Part shown: piece by piece, positions 48,182 to 59,835 of the stretch | Position numbering within the stretch: position 1 is the first letter of the stretch | Layout: each line of letters begins with the position of its first letter | Assembly (NCBI RefSeq): GCF_030272615.1 | Contig: NC_081409.1 | Coordinates: 246,637,502 to 246,701,501 of the forward strand | Length of the DNA: 64,000 bases | Origin: Cryptomeria japonica | Lineage: Eukaryota > Streptophyta > Pinopsida > Cupressales > Cupressaceae | Direction of reading: 5' to 3' | Position numbers and translations under genes: made by a program | The notes under the pieces: generated by a model | Databases searched by the model: none | Told to the model about the DNA's origin: nothing | What the model saw: the letters and a program-made list of their open reading frames with translations, nothing else

Positions 48182-48791
48182 GGGTAAGGTCCCATGAGGG
48201 GGGCTTCGGGATCTATTTTCATGTAGTAGGAGGTCCCATGAATCAAAAAAATTATGCTATAGGATAATTTTGAATCTTCTCCTGAAATATAGCAGCCCTT
48301 ACGTTTTAGGACTACATATTTTAGCGGGTCCAATTGGGATGGGGCTAGAAATTGCCCCGCCAACTTAGGAATTTTTTTTCATGGAGCAAGAGGTCCCATG
48401 AATCAAAAAAAATTATGCTATTAGATAATTTTGAATCTTCTCTTGAAAAATAGCAGCCCCTACATTTTAGGACTACATATTTCAACGGGTGCAATTGGAT
48501 GGGGCTAGAAATTCCCCCACCAACTTAGGAATTTTTTTCTGCCACTTGTCAATTAGTTACTATTTTAAATTCCCGCCAAAAAAGAAATAGAGGAAAATGG
48601 TGTTCATTTATTAATTTTTTATTTGTAGCATTTTTTATGAAATCACAAGCTTCCCTAAATTTTGAAGCTTAAACTTTTAAGTTGATCTACACAACCAAAT
48701 CATGGGACCACCAACTTAAAAATATTCTTAAAAAATCTCAGCAGCACCCACTAAATTTTTTTAGGAAGCCCCATTCCATGAGACCTTACCC
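48182..48791. mobile_element. MITE with TTA target duplication (Harbinger/Tourist-like)
   Basis: Terminal inverted repeats of about 28 bp: GGGTAAGGTCCCATG... at the left and its diverged complement ...CATGAGACCTTACCC at the right, both with a GGGGCTTC inner part. A TTA triplet sits on each side (48179-48181 and 48792-48794), the target duplication expected of PIF/Harbinger-type transposons. No transposase frame is present in 610 bp, so it is non-autonomous. Its interior contains a 160-bp tandem duplication. Confidence 0.82.
48220..48537 (+). repeat. 160-bp tandem duplication inside the MITE
   Basis: Units 48220-48379 and 48380-48537 share AGGTCCCATGAATCAAAAAA, GATAATTTTGAATCTTCTC, AGGACTACATATTT and GGATGGGGCTAGAAATT with moderate divergence. 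Confidence 0.93.
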
Positions 48792-49089
48792 TTAGCTAGA
48801 TGATTAACGATGTACATAAATGCTCTATGTTTTCACTAATCAAACTACAATAATCAACTACTCTACCTAACAATAACTACTATAACCCTTATAAGAAAAA
48901 ACTTGACACGTCTCTTATTTGATTTAAATTTATCCCAACATTATAATTTAATTATAAGCACATAAAAATATTCTAACAATTTAAACTAACACCACAAAAT
49001 CTGACACTTAAAAGCTAACCATCACATTATAATCAATTCTAATAATTAGTGCAAACAGTCGCAACTTAAATTCATTATGCTTTAAAGAA

Positions 49090-49610
49090 TCTACAAACCC
49101 TTTTCAACAAACCCACTTTATGCATGCAATCATTGCATTTTATGAGACGACTTCTCTTTGAGGCATTCTGTCAAACAGTTTGCGTGCGCAGTCCAGGTTT
49201 CTACATTTTGTATACATGTCTACCAGTGCAGGAATTTGGCTTTGCACCTGCCAATTTTATTTGCTTGGAAGTTTCAAAAGCCTTCAAACAATTCATTTTG
49301 TGCAAATCCATAACTATTTCAGTTCTTAATGCAACATTTATTTGAGGATTCTATCAAGAAATTCAAGCGCATTGTCTATATTTCAACATTTTGCATGCAG
49401 GGAGAGAGGCTACTCCATACCCTATTCCAAGGCTTCCTTTGGCACAGGCAGGGAGGCTGTGGAATTTCGCTTTACATCTGCCAATTGCATTTGCTTGAAT
49501 GTTATTAAGTCTTTATCAACAAATTCAATTTGTGTGTATCCTGAAATCATTGCAATCCATGAGAACATATTTCTTTGAGGCATTTTGTCGATCAATTCGC
49601 AGTTCACATC
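49090..49610 (-). pseudogene. PPR (pentatricopeptide repeat) remnant
   Basis: The minus strand from 49607 encodes a clear PLS-class PPR unit: IDKMPQRNMFSWIAMISGYTQ, then a helix pair ending FKQMQLADVKRNS. Farther left, after stops and frame changes, weaker units can be read (a [18 protein letters not shown]-like stretch near 49300-49240 and a CHKVGLLKRVC-like stretch near 49110). PPR proteins bind organelle RNA for editing or processing. Here only about two units remain, with several stops, so this is debris of a retrocopy or gene. Confidence 0.6.
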
Positions 49611-51478
49611 CCTTTTTCTGTGCGTACGCCTTTATAAAAGCTTGATATTGGTAATGATAGTAAGGAAATGATGATGTGAAAATATAATTTTTTGCGAACT
49701 AATCACACAATTTTGCTCAAAATATGTGTTCTGCCTTTTCAAAGTTAGGCTAAGTTAAATTAGTTTGGTTTGTGTCTTCTTTTGGAGTGAGAGTAGTAAC
49801 AAAATCCTCTTTTATCCAATCATATGGAACAGAGGTATGTAATCTAAGAATACGAAGGAAACAACTGATTATGACCAGGCAAAAACAACCTAAAGCATAT
49901 AGTCAATTCCATGGTGTTTGTAGTAATATGAAATTTGTTTTGTAAAACTCACATTGACAGATTAATAGTATTTTGTTATAGTGTATGAAGTGTTTGAAAG
50001 AACGGTTTCCTATAGAATGCGTGCATTCTAGTTATTTACTTGGCAAGGGGTGTAACTAATTGGGTGGGTAAAATTTGGAATACTACTAGACATTGATCAT
50101 ATTTTTGTATATTTTGTATATAGGAATTTATAACATATAAATTTTTCTCTCATATTTATAAATCTTGCTATCCTTGATTTGAATGATCTAAATGGTTTGA
50201 TCTAAATGGTTGATCTCTGTAAGGTAAATTAGTTTTTTTTCCTAGATGCTTATTAACACTTAGAATTACAATATGTGAGATCTCTACCTAAAAACAAACA
50301 ATATAGTGAACAAAAACAAGTGACTCAACTGTTCTTTTTAGGACAGCACTGCAAAACCTTTGTTCAAGGTCGAAGTAAAAAGAAGAGTTCACTTTTGTCC
50401 ACAAAATTTAGGTGAACGAGATGTTGTAAGAATACTGAGATATTAAGAAGAAAATGCTCACCCACAACATGCCAAAATGCTAACTATTAAAGTTGACAAC
50501 TGCAAACTACATACAACTTTGCAACACCAAACTGTATTAGAAACATGTCAACATAGAGAAACAGAGTACAGTTGAGGTTGAAAGAAGCCATTGACTATAA
50601 TGTTGTTGAGGATATGATGTTGCCACATATTTTGCACATGGATATTGATATGTGCTATTATCTTAAATGTTGAATCATGTCAACTGGTAGATAAGACTTT
50701 GTAGCGTGGACAGGTTAAAAAATATACCAAAAATAGAATTTTGGGTAGAGTTGACGAAGGGGATATGGTAAGTCAAGTAAGAATGTCTAATCTTAGAGAA
50801 AATTTGGTCAGAATTAAACAGCAGTGTAGATTTTCCATAGCTTTTCTCAACAAGGCTAGTGTTACTAAGAGTTGTTCCTCTAGAAGGACTAAGGAAGAAA
50901 ATGTTGTCGAATATCGTTTAGGCTTTTGAGTTTAGGGTGTAAATGTTTTTGTTGTCTTAAATTGGGTATCATTCAAACTTTGCTTAATCATAATCCTTGT
51001 TTTATGGGAAACCAAACTATGCAGTCTTACGCAGGGATTGTTCTACTCTTCACAACTTGTTATCTCGATTTTCATACACAGTTTGTAATTAAATTACCAA
51101 TTATTTCTTAAGTAGGCAGATGAAACATGCTTCAGGCAGATTGAAGATGCTTGAAGCATATGAGCATGTTGCAAACCAATCATATTAGGGAAAACTCTAT
51201 GGCACATATGTGCTCAACATCTCACATACACTGAGAAATTTTGGCCCACAAGTTTAAAATTGTCAGAATGATTAAATCATAACTGAATTGACACACACTG
51301 AGAAAAATTTCTGCCCTCGTGTTTACAAAATTGTCAAAGAATGATTAAACCACAACTCAGTTGACACAATTCATGACAGTTACCCTTCCCCTCTGCCCAA
51401 AAAGCAGGAAAAGGAAATCAAATAATGTACTAAATACATTGAAAAGATACCGACTGACAGAATAATAAATATAAATTT
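49611..51478. other. Noncoding region upstream of copy B
   Basis: No recognisable domain. An open frame at 50741-50929 (62 codons, Ser/Arg-rich end) lacks family features. Near 51240-51330 a phrase with TGAGAAA..TT..GCC...AAAATTGTC occurs twice. Nothing else defined. Confidence 0.4.
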
Positions 51479-51532
51479 GGCTCTACAGACTAATTTAGTT
51501 TTGTTACTTGCTTAGAACACATCAATTACATT

Positions 51533-52162
51533 TCATGGAGGAGACTCTATGTCTTCAGCTGTTTTAAACTCTTTAGAGCATGATGCCTTTGAGGAGGAGA
51601 TTCTCAGTTCGAGGTCGATCTCCTTTCGCTTTTTTGAGTCTTCACCATACAACATCTCTGAGGATAATGGTCTGGGTTCAAGTTTCAGCTTCTTCGACTT
51701 CTGTGACCCTTCACCATACAGCTTCTTCTCTGGCTTTTTTTTATCTTTCCCACACACTGCATTTGAAGAACCAAGCCTCAGTTCAAGGTCGATTTCTTGA
51801 TCTACTCTTATACATACTTCATTGCTATCAATTCTTGTATAAAAATGTAAGACATCACCTACTTTCAGTTGTCTCCGCTCTACAAAGTCACTCCACCCAC
51901 TCTTCAACTCATAACACTTGCTGCTTGTTAAAAACTTAAACTTAAAGCTTTCCTCCATATTTGAATCAATGTCCAAATATCGCAGCTCATGTTCTCTTCC
52001 CTTACGAATTTCTTCTCTCTGTTCGCTTGTAAACATTGGCAAAATAAATGCTTGCACATTTCCCCTGCCAATTATGATCCTGCATAGGTTATCTGTATCA
52101 CTTTTATACAATTTTTTGGAGAACAGATAATGAAAATTACCTAATTGGATTTGGTTTTCCAT
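51533..52162 (-). CDS. B3-domain transcription factor with EAR-like tail, gene 2
   Basis: An intact single-exon frame of 209 residues, paralogous to the gene at 26354-26968. The N-terminus has five extra residues (LGNFH after MENQIQ). The B3 domain spans about residues 12-120 (RIIIGRGNVQAFILP; YELKSGWSDFV; QLKVGDVLHFYTR). The tail carries the same three EAR-like units: DLELRLG (125-131), KLKLEP (158-163) and DLELRI (183-188). The role inferred is a nuclear DNA-binding repressor. Compared with gene 1, substitutions cluster in the B3 half, while the tail differs at about five positions in eighty. The start is supported by the conserved TATA box and leader. Both copies being free of stops suggests function or recent duplication. 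Confidence 0.88.
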   Translation of the reverse strand: MENQIQLGNFHYLFSKKLYKSDTDNLCRIIIGRGNVQAFILPMFTSEQREEIRKGREHELRYLDIDSNMEESFKFKFLTSSKCYELKSGWSDFVERRQLKVGDVLHFYTRIDSNEVCIRVDQEIDLELRLGSSNAVCGKDKKKPEKKLYGEGSQKSKKLKLEPRPLSSEMLYGEDSKKRKEIDLELRISSSKASCSKEFKTAEDIESPP

Positions 52163-52244
52163 TATTCGAAAAATAATCTGCAGTACTAAGAAGATCTCTA
52201 AGCTCTAAGCAGTTCAGATCCATAATCGGTAAGACGGACTGTCC

Positions 52245-52254
52245 CTATATAGTG
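52245..52254 (-). promoter_or_regulatory. TATA box of B3 gene 2
   Basis: On the minus strand CACTATATAG lies about 85 bp before the ATG, homologous to the site in gene 1. Confidence 0.72.
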
Positions 52255-53188
52255 ATGCTTTTAAAAAATAAAAATAAAATCTTAATCCTAAAAATATAAC
52301 TTAATGTTTTTGTTTTTTTAATTTAAATATAATATTGTTTTTTTTATATTAAAAAACATAAACTTACTAATTTAGTATATTAGTTTTTATATAAAGCATT
52401 AACTTCCTAATTTTAGCTATCTTAAAAAATAAGCCCACATTACTTTGCATTTCTATTTGAAGTAATGACCATAAATAATCATAGAACATTTATTTATATT
52501 TGCATAGAAATATGTGTAAATAAGTTAAATTTAGTCTAGATTATTTTTGTATTTCTATTTTAAGTAATGACTTAAATAAAATTATAGAACATTTATTTTT
52601 ATTTACATAAAAATATTTGTAAATAATTTATTTTTTTTCTTATAATGTATAAATTTAATGAAATTTATGATTTTTTAAATTTGATATTAACATATTTTTA
52701 TATTATTCATATTAATTAATTAATTAGTGATATTTATTTTTATCTCATTATTTCATATTATTTATAATTTTTTATTCAATTTATTTTTGTTTTAATATAT
52801 ACATTTATAAGATTAATTTTTTAGTTGCAAGTAAAACATAAGATGATTTATTTTACTTCTCAGCTTTTTATTTTACACGTTTTTATTCTGTTTCCTTTTT
52901 AACCTTTCACATGTCTATTTCTTAAAGATAGAATATCAAGAAGGCAAAATTAAATTATTCATTGACAACTAAAGACTATCACTTTGAACATGGATCTTTC
53001 AAATTTTTTTAGATATTCAATTTTTAAATAAATAGATTTTTAATCTTCAAAATAAATATAATTTATTTTAAAATAAAATAGAAGTTTTTTAAAATATTAA
53101 ATGAATTAAATTTTAATTTGTTTGATAAATTAATTATATTTGGTTATTATTATTTATGATATTTTAATTGAAAATTATATCAACGGAA

Positions 53189-54205
53189 ATGTTGGTTGAA
53201 ATTCTAAAGGAAAAGGATAGGCTAAGAAATTCTGCAATTTTCTTTTCCGCGGTTGAAATTGATAAGGTTCCTCCTAGGAAATTTCTAGATGATTGGTTCC
53301 ATAACTACTGGAACCTAAAACTTGGATATCACATCTCATTTTGTCGTCAAATCCAAAGGGGATTGTTTGTTATCTTTTTTAATAACCATGAATCGCAATC
53401 TGCTATCCTCAAAAAGCAATACTAGATGGTTGGTAACACCACTTTTCGAGCCCTTGCTTGGACTCTTGAAGCCATCCTTGACGAAGTTGTTGCCCTTTCG
53501 GCTCCCAGATGGATTCTTGTTAAGCAAATTCCTCCCTTTCTGTGGCGTTTCTTGCCGCAACTCCTTGAACCCATTGGCAAATTTGTTAGAATGGATGATT
53601 TGGTCTGGTTGGTACCACACATGGATGCTAGAGTCTTAATTTCGTTAAATCCGAGCAAAGATCTGCCAAATGAATTAAAAATTGTCATTACCAATGAAGT
53701 TTTTTCCTGCCCTATAGAGATTTTGGGTGGGCTTAACGCCTATTTTCTTTGTAGAAAGGAGGGGCATCTTAGAAAAGACTGTCCCATCATAAAGAATAAA
53801 ACCCCTAAACCGGTTAACCCTATGGTTTCCCCTTCCTCCAATCCCCTGGAACCTCCTAATAATTCTGCTCATAATTTCGTTTTCCTGCCTCCTCCCGCAT
53901 TAATTTTTGAGCCCAATCTACAGTTAACTGCAAATCCCTCTTCACCTCCCTCTGTTGACATCTCCATCAAACCCCCCGCCTCGAATCCTCCAACCTTACC
54001 TAAGCTTCCAGTAAATTTTTTTAAAGAAATTACAGATGACTTTGTTTTGGAAGTCATTCCGGCTGCCCCTAGCTTAGCTAGCACCCCGAATATGGATCTG
54101 GATATTATGTCTCCATCTCTCTCAGACAATGATGATATCCTCACCTCGAAGAGAAGAGGGAGACCTCTTGGCTCCAAAAACAAAAACTCTGTGTCAAAAA
54201 AATAG
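53189..54205 (+). pseudogene. LINE-B ORF1: DUF4283, zinc knuckle, AT-hook
   Basis: Starts at ATG 53189; the upstream codons of the open frame belong to host DNA. One in-frame TAG (53423-53425) breaks a frame of 338 codons. A DUF4283-like domain spans about 53230-53690. A zinc-knuckle-like YFLCRKEGHLRKDC (about 53741-53782) lacks the first Cys, with Tyr in its place. A long Pro/Ser-rich linker leads to a C-terminal AT-hook-like KRRGRPLGSKNK (about 54149-54184), which may bind AT-rich DNA minor grooves. ORF2 starts 80 bp downstream. Role inferred: RNA chaperone of the LINE particle. Confidence 0.85.
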
Positions 54206-54285
54206 AGTCCCCCTGATTCTATGGAAATCACTCCTATGGAGGGAAATGCGAGTTCTAAGGTGTCTATTCCCAAAGTAGTCTCCTC

Positions 54286-57200
54286 ATGAATTGTGTTTCG
54301 TGGAATATTAGAGGACTTGAATGTCCCGATAGAAAATTTGTTATCAAGAGTTTTCTCAGTAGTATTAATTATATCGATGTTCTGATGTTGCAAGAAATAA
54401 AATCTACTGGATTAACTCTTGAATCCAACCTTAATTTTCTTTGGAGCAATGCCATTAAATTTGTCACTAACCATACTCATGGCAGAGGTGGTGTCGCCAT
54501 CTTGATTAACCCGAAATGGGGACCCCTTATCAAGAGTAGTGGTATATCTCCCTGCAATAGAGCTATTTGGATCATATTTAACTATAATAATAAAGAGTTT
54601 GGTATTTGTTCTATCTATGTTGCTAATGATTATAATGAAAGATCTAATCTTTGGTCCTGGCTTACCTCGCTCCCTGATATTCCCTAGCTACTTGGGGGAG
54701 ATTTTAATATGATCGAATCCCAAGAGGATAAAATGGGAGGTCGTCCCTTCTCGTGGAAAGAGCAAGAAAAACGTCATTGGAATTTACTTAAGCACTCTAA
54801 GCTCCTCTTTGATCCTTTAACTGGGAACAAGAATACCAATCCGAGGCTTTGGCACACCTAGTGCAACTTTCAAAACGGCCCTTCCAGAATTTATTCTAGA
54901 TTGGATCGGTTTTACCTCAATAAGAACTTCTTTTCTGTGACCCTTGATAAGCATAATAACCTGGTGTTAGTATCCCCTACCACTCTGTCGGATCACCACC
55001 CTATCTCTATTTCGGTCAGATTTAGTTGCTCCCCTGTCATTAGTAGAAATGATAGCCCCAAATTTATTCTCAATACTAGCATCCTTGCTGATGAAGATAT
55101 CCTTTCCGGAATTCCCATTATCAGGCTTATCAATATATCTCACTACCCTTCCATTTCTCATGCTGAGAGGTGGAATATGAATGTTACCGCCTGGCAGAAT
55201 CTACTTAGGACTGTTGGTCAAAAGAAAGCCAAGGATTTTAGACGTGCGGAGTCTAGGCTTGCTGCCAGCTTGTATGATGCTGAATCCGTTATTCAAGATA
55301 ACCCAGCTGATCCTTCTCTGGTCCACCATCTCACCTGCACTAAGGATGCCCTTAGAAAACATCAGCATCATAAAGCTCTTGGTGCTAGAATTCACTCCAG
55401 AGCCCATTGGCTTCAATTCGGTGACAGAGGTAGTAAATTTTTCTTTAACCTTATTAAGCAGAAACAAGCTAATGAAACCATTGAGAAGATTCTTATAGAT
55501 AATCAAGAAATTACTGACATTAATAGCATAAAAATGGAATTTGCTCGTTTTTATGAAAAGTTGTTTTCCTCCGAAGACTCCCAAGAAGCCAGCTCCCTTA
55601 GGGAACAATGTAGAAGTATTATTCCCAAAAGGATTACGAACACTGATGCCTCCCTTCTCAGTAAACCTATCTCCCTAGAAGAGATTGAGAACGCTATTAA
55701 CTCCCTTAAGAATGATAAAACTCCTGGCCCTGACGGTTTGCCGGTTGAGTTTTATAAAGCTAACAGTAAATGGATTTGCAATGATCTGCTGGAAATCTAC
55801 AATGAAGCTATTTACTATGGCTCCCTGGGCTCCTCCATTAATACGGGCATTATTAAATTAATCCCCAAGGATGGAGATAAAGCCCTCCTTAAGAATTGGA
55901 GACCTATAACTCTCTTGAACGTCTCCTATAAAATCCTTGCTAAAATTTTGTCCCGCAGACTTGAAACCATCCTCCCGAAGTTTGTTTTCTCTACCCAAAC
56001 TGGCTTTATAAAAGGCAGATGCATTCTTGAAAACCTGATTACTAGCTGGGAGGCATTGGATTGGGCTAAACACTCCAATCAAAATGCCTCGATGTTTTTG
56101 CTGGACTTCGAAAAGGCTTATGACAGGGTTGAGTGGAGCTTCATCACTATGATGCTTGAGGCCTTTGGATTCCTGCCCTATTTTTGTAAGACTGTTGAAA
56201 TGTTACTTAGAGATGCTTATGCCCAAGTTGACATAAATGGCTCGCTCTCGGAACCCTTTCCCTTGGGTAGATCCATTAGTCAGGGCTGCCCCCTGGCCCC
56301 TGCCCCATTTGTCATTGCTTCTGATGCTCTATTTTACATTCTCAGAGATGACTCTTTGTCCCCTGCTGTCCAAGGTATTACCCTCCCTGATGGTAATGAG
56401 ATTATCAACTGTCAGTTTGTTGATGATACTTCTATATTTCATGAAGCTTCGGAAGAGAATTTTGAAGCTATGATCAATAAGCTCAATATTTTCTGTAAAA
56501 TTTCTGGGGCTCGTCTGTCTCAGGCTAAGTCCATTTGTCTTGGTTGGCATGACCAGCTGCCAGAATGGTTTGATAAATATGGTTTCCAATGGGGAGGTCC
56601 TTGTAAAATTGTTAGATATCTTGGGATACCTTTCTCCATGGAACCCTCAATTAAGGAAATGTGGATTTGGGTCAAAGACAAAATCCACTATAAACATAAT
56701 AAATGGCATAACAGGTCTTTATCTCTTGCTGGAAGAATCCAAGTCTACCAGAAAATTCTCTCTTCCTATAATATTTATTATGCCTCTGCCTGGATGTTCA
56801 ATGACTACCAAGTTTTGGAGATTCAAAAAGCCATCCGGAATTACCTTTGGTCTGATGGCAAAGGAAACAAGAAGCTCCATTCGGTTAAATGGGAGTGGTG
56901 TCATGTTGACAAGCTCCTTGGGGGTTTAGGGCTAAAGGACCTTAAAGTTAGTGGCCTTTCTCTGGCCTCCAAATGGATTTTTCATGCCCTTGATGGAGAT
57001 GATCCATGGAAAGTTCTAATTAGAAACAATATTGAAAGGGGATACCCCAAAAATGCTTCCATGATGATAAGCTTCTCCATGGGGAAAGATCCATTTGGTG
57101 GAATTTGAAGCTGGGTGGTAAACCCTTAGCCGTCTCCCAAGGATGTTCTACCAAGCATTGGGCCACCTACGGGATCAAACAATTTATGGATATCTTTGAA

Positions 57201-58187
57201 AATGACAGACTCATCTTATGGGATGAGCTAAAAAGTAAATATAACATTCCCACTTCTCAAAAGAAAACTTATAATATGATTCTCAGAGCTAGTAAAGACA
57301 TTCCTACCCACTGCCACGTTGACTCCAGCAGTTACTTGAACATTAGGTGGCTGGATGGTACTATCATTACCAAACTGAAAGCCAAGAATATCTTCTCTAT
57401 TATTAATCATAATGAATCCCTCATCAACCATGTTAATAAGAACTGGTATACTGATCTGGATGTTTCTTCCTGGAAGAAATTATTTGATAAACTCTGGAAA
57501 AGTTCTATTGATCCAAAAATTAAGTGCTTTAAGTGGCTTTTAATTCTGGATAAACTTCCTATTAGGAAGAATTTCTCTGATATCACTTATTGCAGCATCT
57601 GTAGGACCCCGGAAATGGGGAGACATATCCTCTTTGATTGCAGCTTTGCTAAAGAGGTTTGGCTTATGTTTGGTATTTCTATCCCTACTAAGTTCAACAT
57701 TTTTGAAATTATTACTGGGTTTATTAATGATGCTAAAAAGGATACTAACTTATTTTGGAACATTCTTTCATCTAACATTTTATGGCAAATTTGGAAATGC
57801 AGGAATGAGGAAAGATTTCAAAATATACCCAGGGTGCTTACTGAGTCTTTTCGAAGTCTCACTCACTTAAAAATTTTCTCGCAGGTTCACATTACAATGA
57901 AAGTGGATAAAGCTAAATTCAAAAGGCTCCTCAAAGATGGATACGACACTTTCTTCGCCAATGAGGTGAAGGATGGTTACTTTTGGAGGCTGCATTTGGA
58001 CAATCTTCGGACTTTCAATCAAACTGTCAACCTGCTCAACAAGGAGCTTAAGAGGAACAACCATGATACTACAGGGAATTTGATCCTCATGCTCAAGCAA
58101 ATTCAGGATCAGAAATGCATTGTGTGGATGGAAGGCACAATGGGATGGACCGCTTGGGTGGACACCTATGATGATGTGTTGCATTAG
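54286..58187 (+). pseudogene. LINE-B ORF2: AP endonuclease, RT, zf-RVT
   Basis: Starts ATG 54286 with SWNIRGLECPDRK, then MLQEIK (catalytic Glu), GGDFN (54694-54708) and SDHHPI (54988-55005). TAG codons at 54685-54687, just before GGDFN, and 54859-54861 stand where Trp would fit. RT runs about 55700-56600: TPGPDGLPVEFYK, RPITLLNVSYKILAKILSRR, QTGFIKGRC, FLLDFEKAYDRVEW, GRSISQGCPLAP, and the active site FVDD (56415-56426). A one-base indel between about 57045 and 57100 shifts the frame. The C-terminus (57105-58187) continues with a zf-RVT-like CSIC...H...C cluster (about 57592-57640). No RNase H. The RT core itself is intact. Confidence 0.93.
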
Positions 58188-59483
58188 CCTTTGGGCCCCT
58201 AGTCTCTTTTATGTTATTATGTAATTAGACTTTGATCTTCTCGTACTTGCTCTTGTGATGAGGCTTGGCCTCTTGTAATTTCTTTTTGTTACTCTACGAT
58301 CTCCTTTTGTATTGGTGAACTCCTTATACTTAATATATAAAAAAAAATTATATCAACTATTAACTATATATTTTAAATATTATTTCATTATAAAATTATA
58401 TTTTTATATTAATTATATTATATTTTATTTATTACTATTCATAATGAGTTTACCTTTAATAATGTTTACTATTATATTGTTAATACATATTTTATTTATA
58501 TTTAAATTTTAATACTCGATTATGTATTAACTTGATAAACTATTAATATTAAGGTTGCTATTATTTATTATCAATTTTATTTATTTATAATTATTATTTA
58601 GATTTTTTTTATATTTTGACTTTATGTTTTTTTATTAACTATGTTTTGGATTTTTTATAATTATTAACATTATCAAATATTTAAGATTCATTTTTTATTA
58701 TTATTATTACAATCACTCACTATTGTAAATTATACTAAATAAAATAACTATATTATTTGAAATAAAATTTAATTTATATAAAATATAATAATAATTGAAT
58801 ATATATATATAGCTATTAGGTAATTAATTCTTCTAATTTTGTGTAGAATAATGTAAAATAATATCATAGTTCAATATATATTAGATTGAAATAATTAACA
58901 TAATAGTTGATATAGATTAATAAATATAATTGTAATACTAATTATATAAAAAATAAAAAGATAATAAAATAATAAATACATAAAATATTGAAATTATATT
59001 GAAGATGATTATTACCCTCACTCACTAATACTAAATATCATAAATAAAATAAATATAATTATAATGTTATTTAAAAATAAATATATATAAAATACACTAT
59101 ACAATAATAATTAAAAAAAAAATTATTTAACATAAATCTGAAAATTCAAATGTAACTTAGAGATAACACTACAAATCACATCAAATGGCACATTAAATAG
59201 AAATTCTACTTACTAAATCATTTTCATATAAAAATACATTAACCGTGTGGGCTTCCTTCACACTCTACCTTATCTTCATTTGTTTAAATAAAAGCTATAA
59301 ATACAAAATGACATATAAAAAGTAGAATCAATATGTGTACATTTAGAAATTTGTGCCACTGTAGATGAGATATGTGCTAGCAGAGTTTGAAGAAAAATGA
59401 AATGGTGTTGAAGAATAATTCACAAGAAAGTGAGAAGTAAGAAACAATGACAAAGTCCAACAATCAACAAGCTTGCAATTGTC

Positions 59484-59745
59484 TTGTCTATCTCTCTATC
59501 TCTCCTTCTTTCTATCCTTATATCTCCCTCTCTCTCCCTCTCTCCCTCTCTCCCTATCAATCCTCTTTTATATCTCTTTAGTTCACTCTCTTCTCTATTT
59601 CTCTCCCTTCCTCTCAATCTCTCTATCACCCCCCTCTCTCCCTATCGATCTCTCTATCTCCACCTCTCTCTTTCACTTTCTCTTCTCATATATATCTAGC
59701 TCTCTCTTTCATTTCTTGTGTATCTTTATCTCTCTCTTTCTCTTG
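59484..59745 (+). repeat. CT-rich low-complexity tract
   Basis: About 260 bp of CTCTCTCC/CTATCTCT units on the plus strand. The Ser/Leu-rich and Arg/Glu-rich frames across it are artefacts of the repeat. A TATACA/CATACA-rich piece follows (59755-59800). Confidence 0.95.
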
Positions 59746-59835
59746 CCTTATGTGAAAGTGTATGTGTATACATGTATACATATACACATACATATTATAG
59801 TATTATAAATTATAACTAGACCAATTTACACCTCA

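Larger units (their letters stand above)
53185..58343 (+). mobile_element. LINE-B, nearly complete, in copy B
   Basis: A 5.16-kb non-LTR element with ORF1 and ORF2, ending in an A run. It is flanked by a perfect 14-bp target duplication AAAATTATATCAAC (53171-53184 and 58344-58357), part of which could overlap the A tail. Copy A has no insertion at the homologous site. The 5' end lies only four bases before the ORF1 ATG, so a small 5' truncation is likely. Three TAG codons and one frameshift disable it, few for its length, so it is younger than LINE-A. Confidence 0.95.
51479..59112 (-). repeat. Segmental duplication, copy B (B3 gene 2)
   Basis: Begins GGCTCTACAGACTAATTTAG and aligns with copy A through the gene, promoter and AT-rich upstream region to about 59112 (AATATACAATAATAATT region). 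It is interrupted by LINE-B (53185-58343). Without the LINEs both copies are about 2.5 kb. The AT-rich part after the LINE (58344-59112) matches 28000-28615 and 30227-30411 of copy A in order. Confidence 0.9.

Noticed and set aside
53168-53188. Upstream ATG at 53168 as the start of LINE-B ORF1
   Set aside because: These codons are host DNA including the target duplication; the element begins at 53185, so the ATG at 53189 is the element's first.
57045-57108. Programmed frameshift between RT and the C-terminal part of LINE-B ORF2
   Set aside because: LINE ORF2 is normally one frame; a single-base indel beside short homopolymers explains it, and no slippery heptamer with downstream structure was evident.
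59484-59808. Ser/Leu-rich frames of 71-111 codons on plus and an Arg/Glu-rich frame on minus
   Set aside because: They are translations of the CT-rich low-complexity tract.
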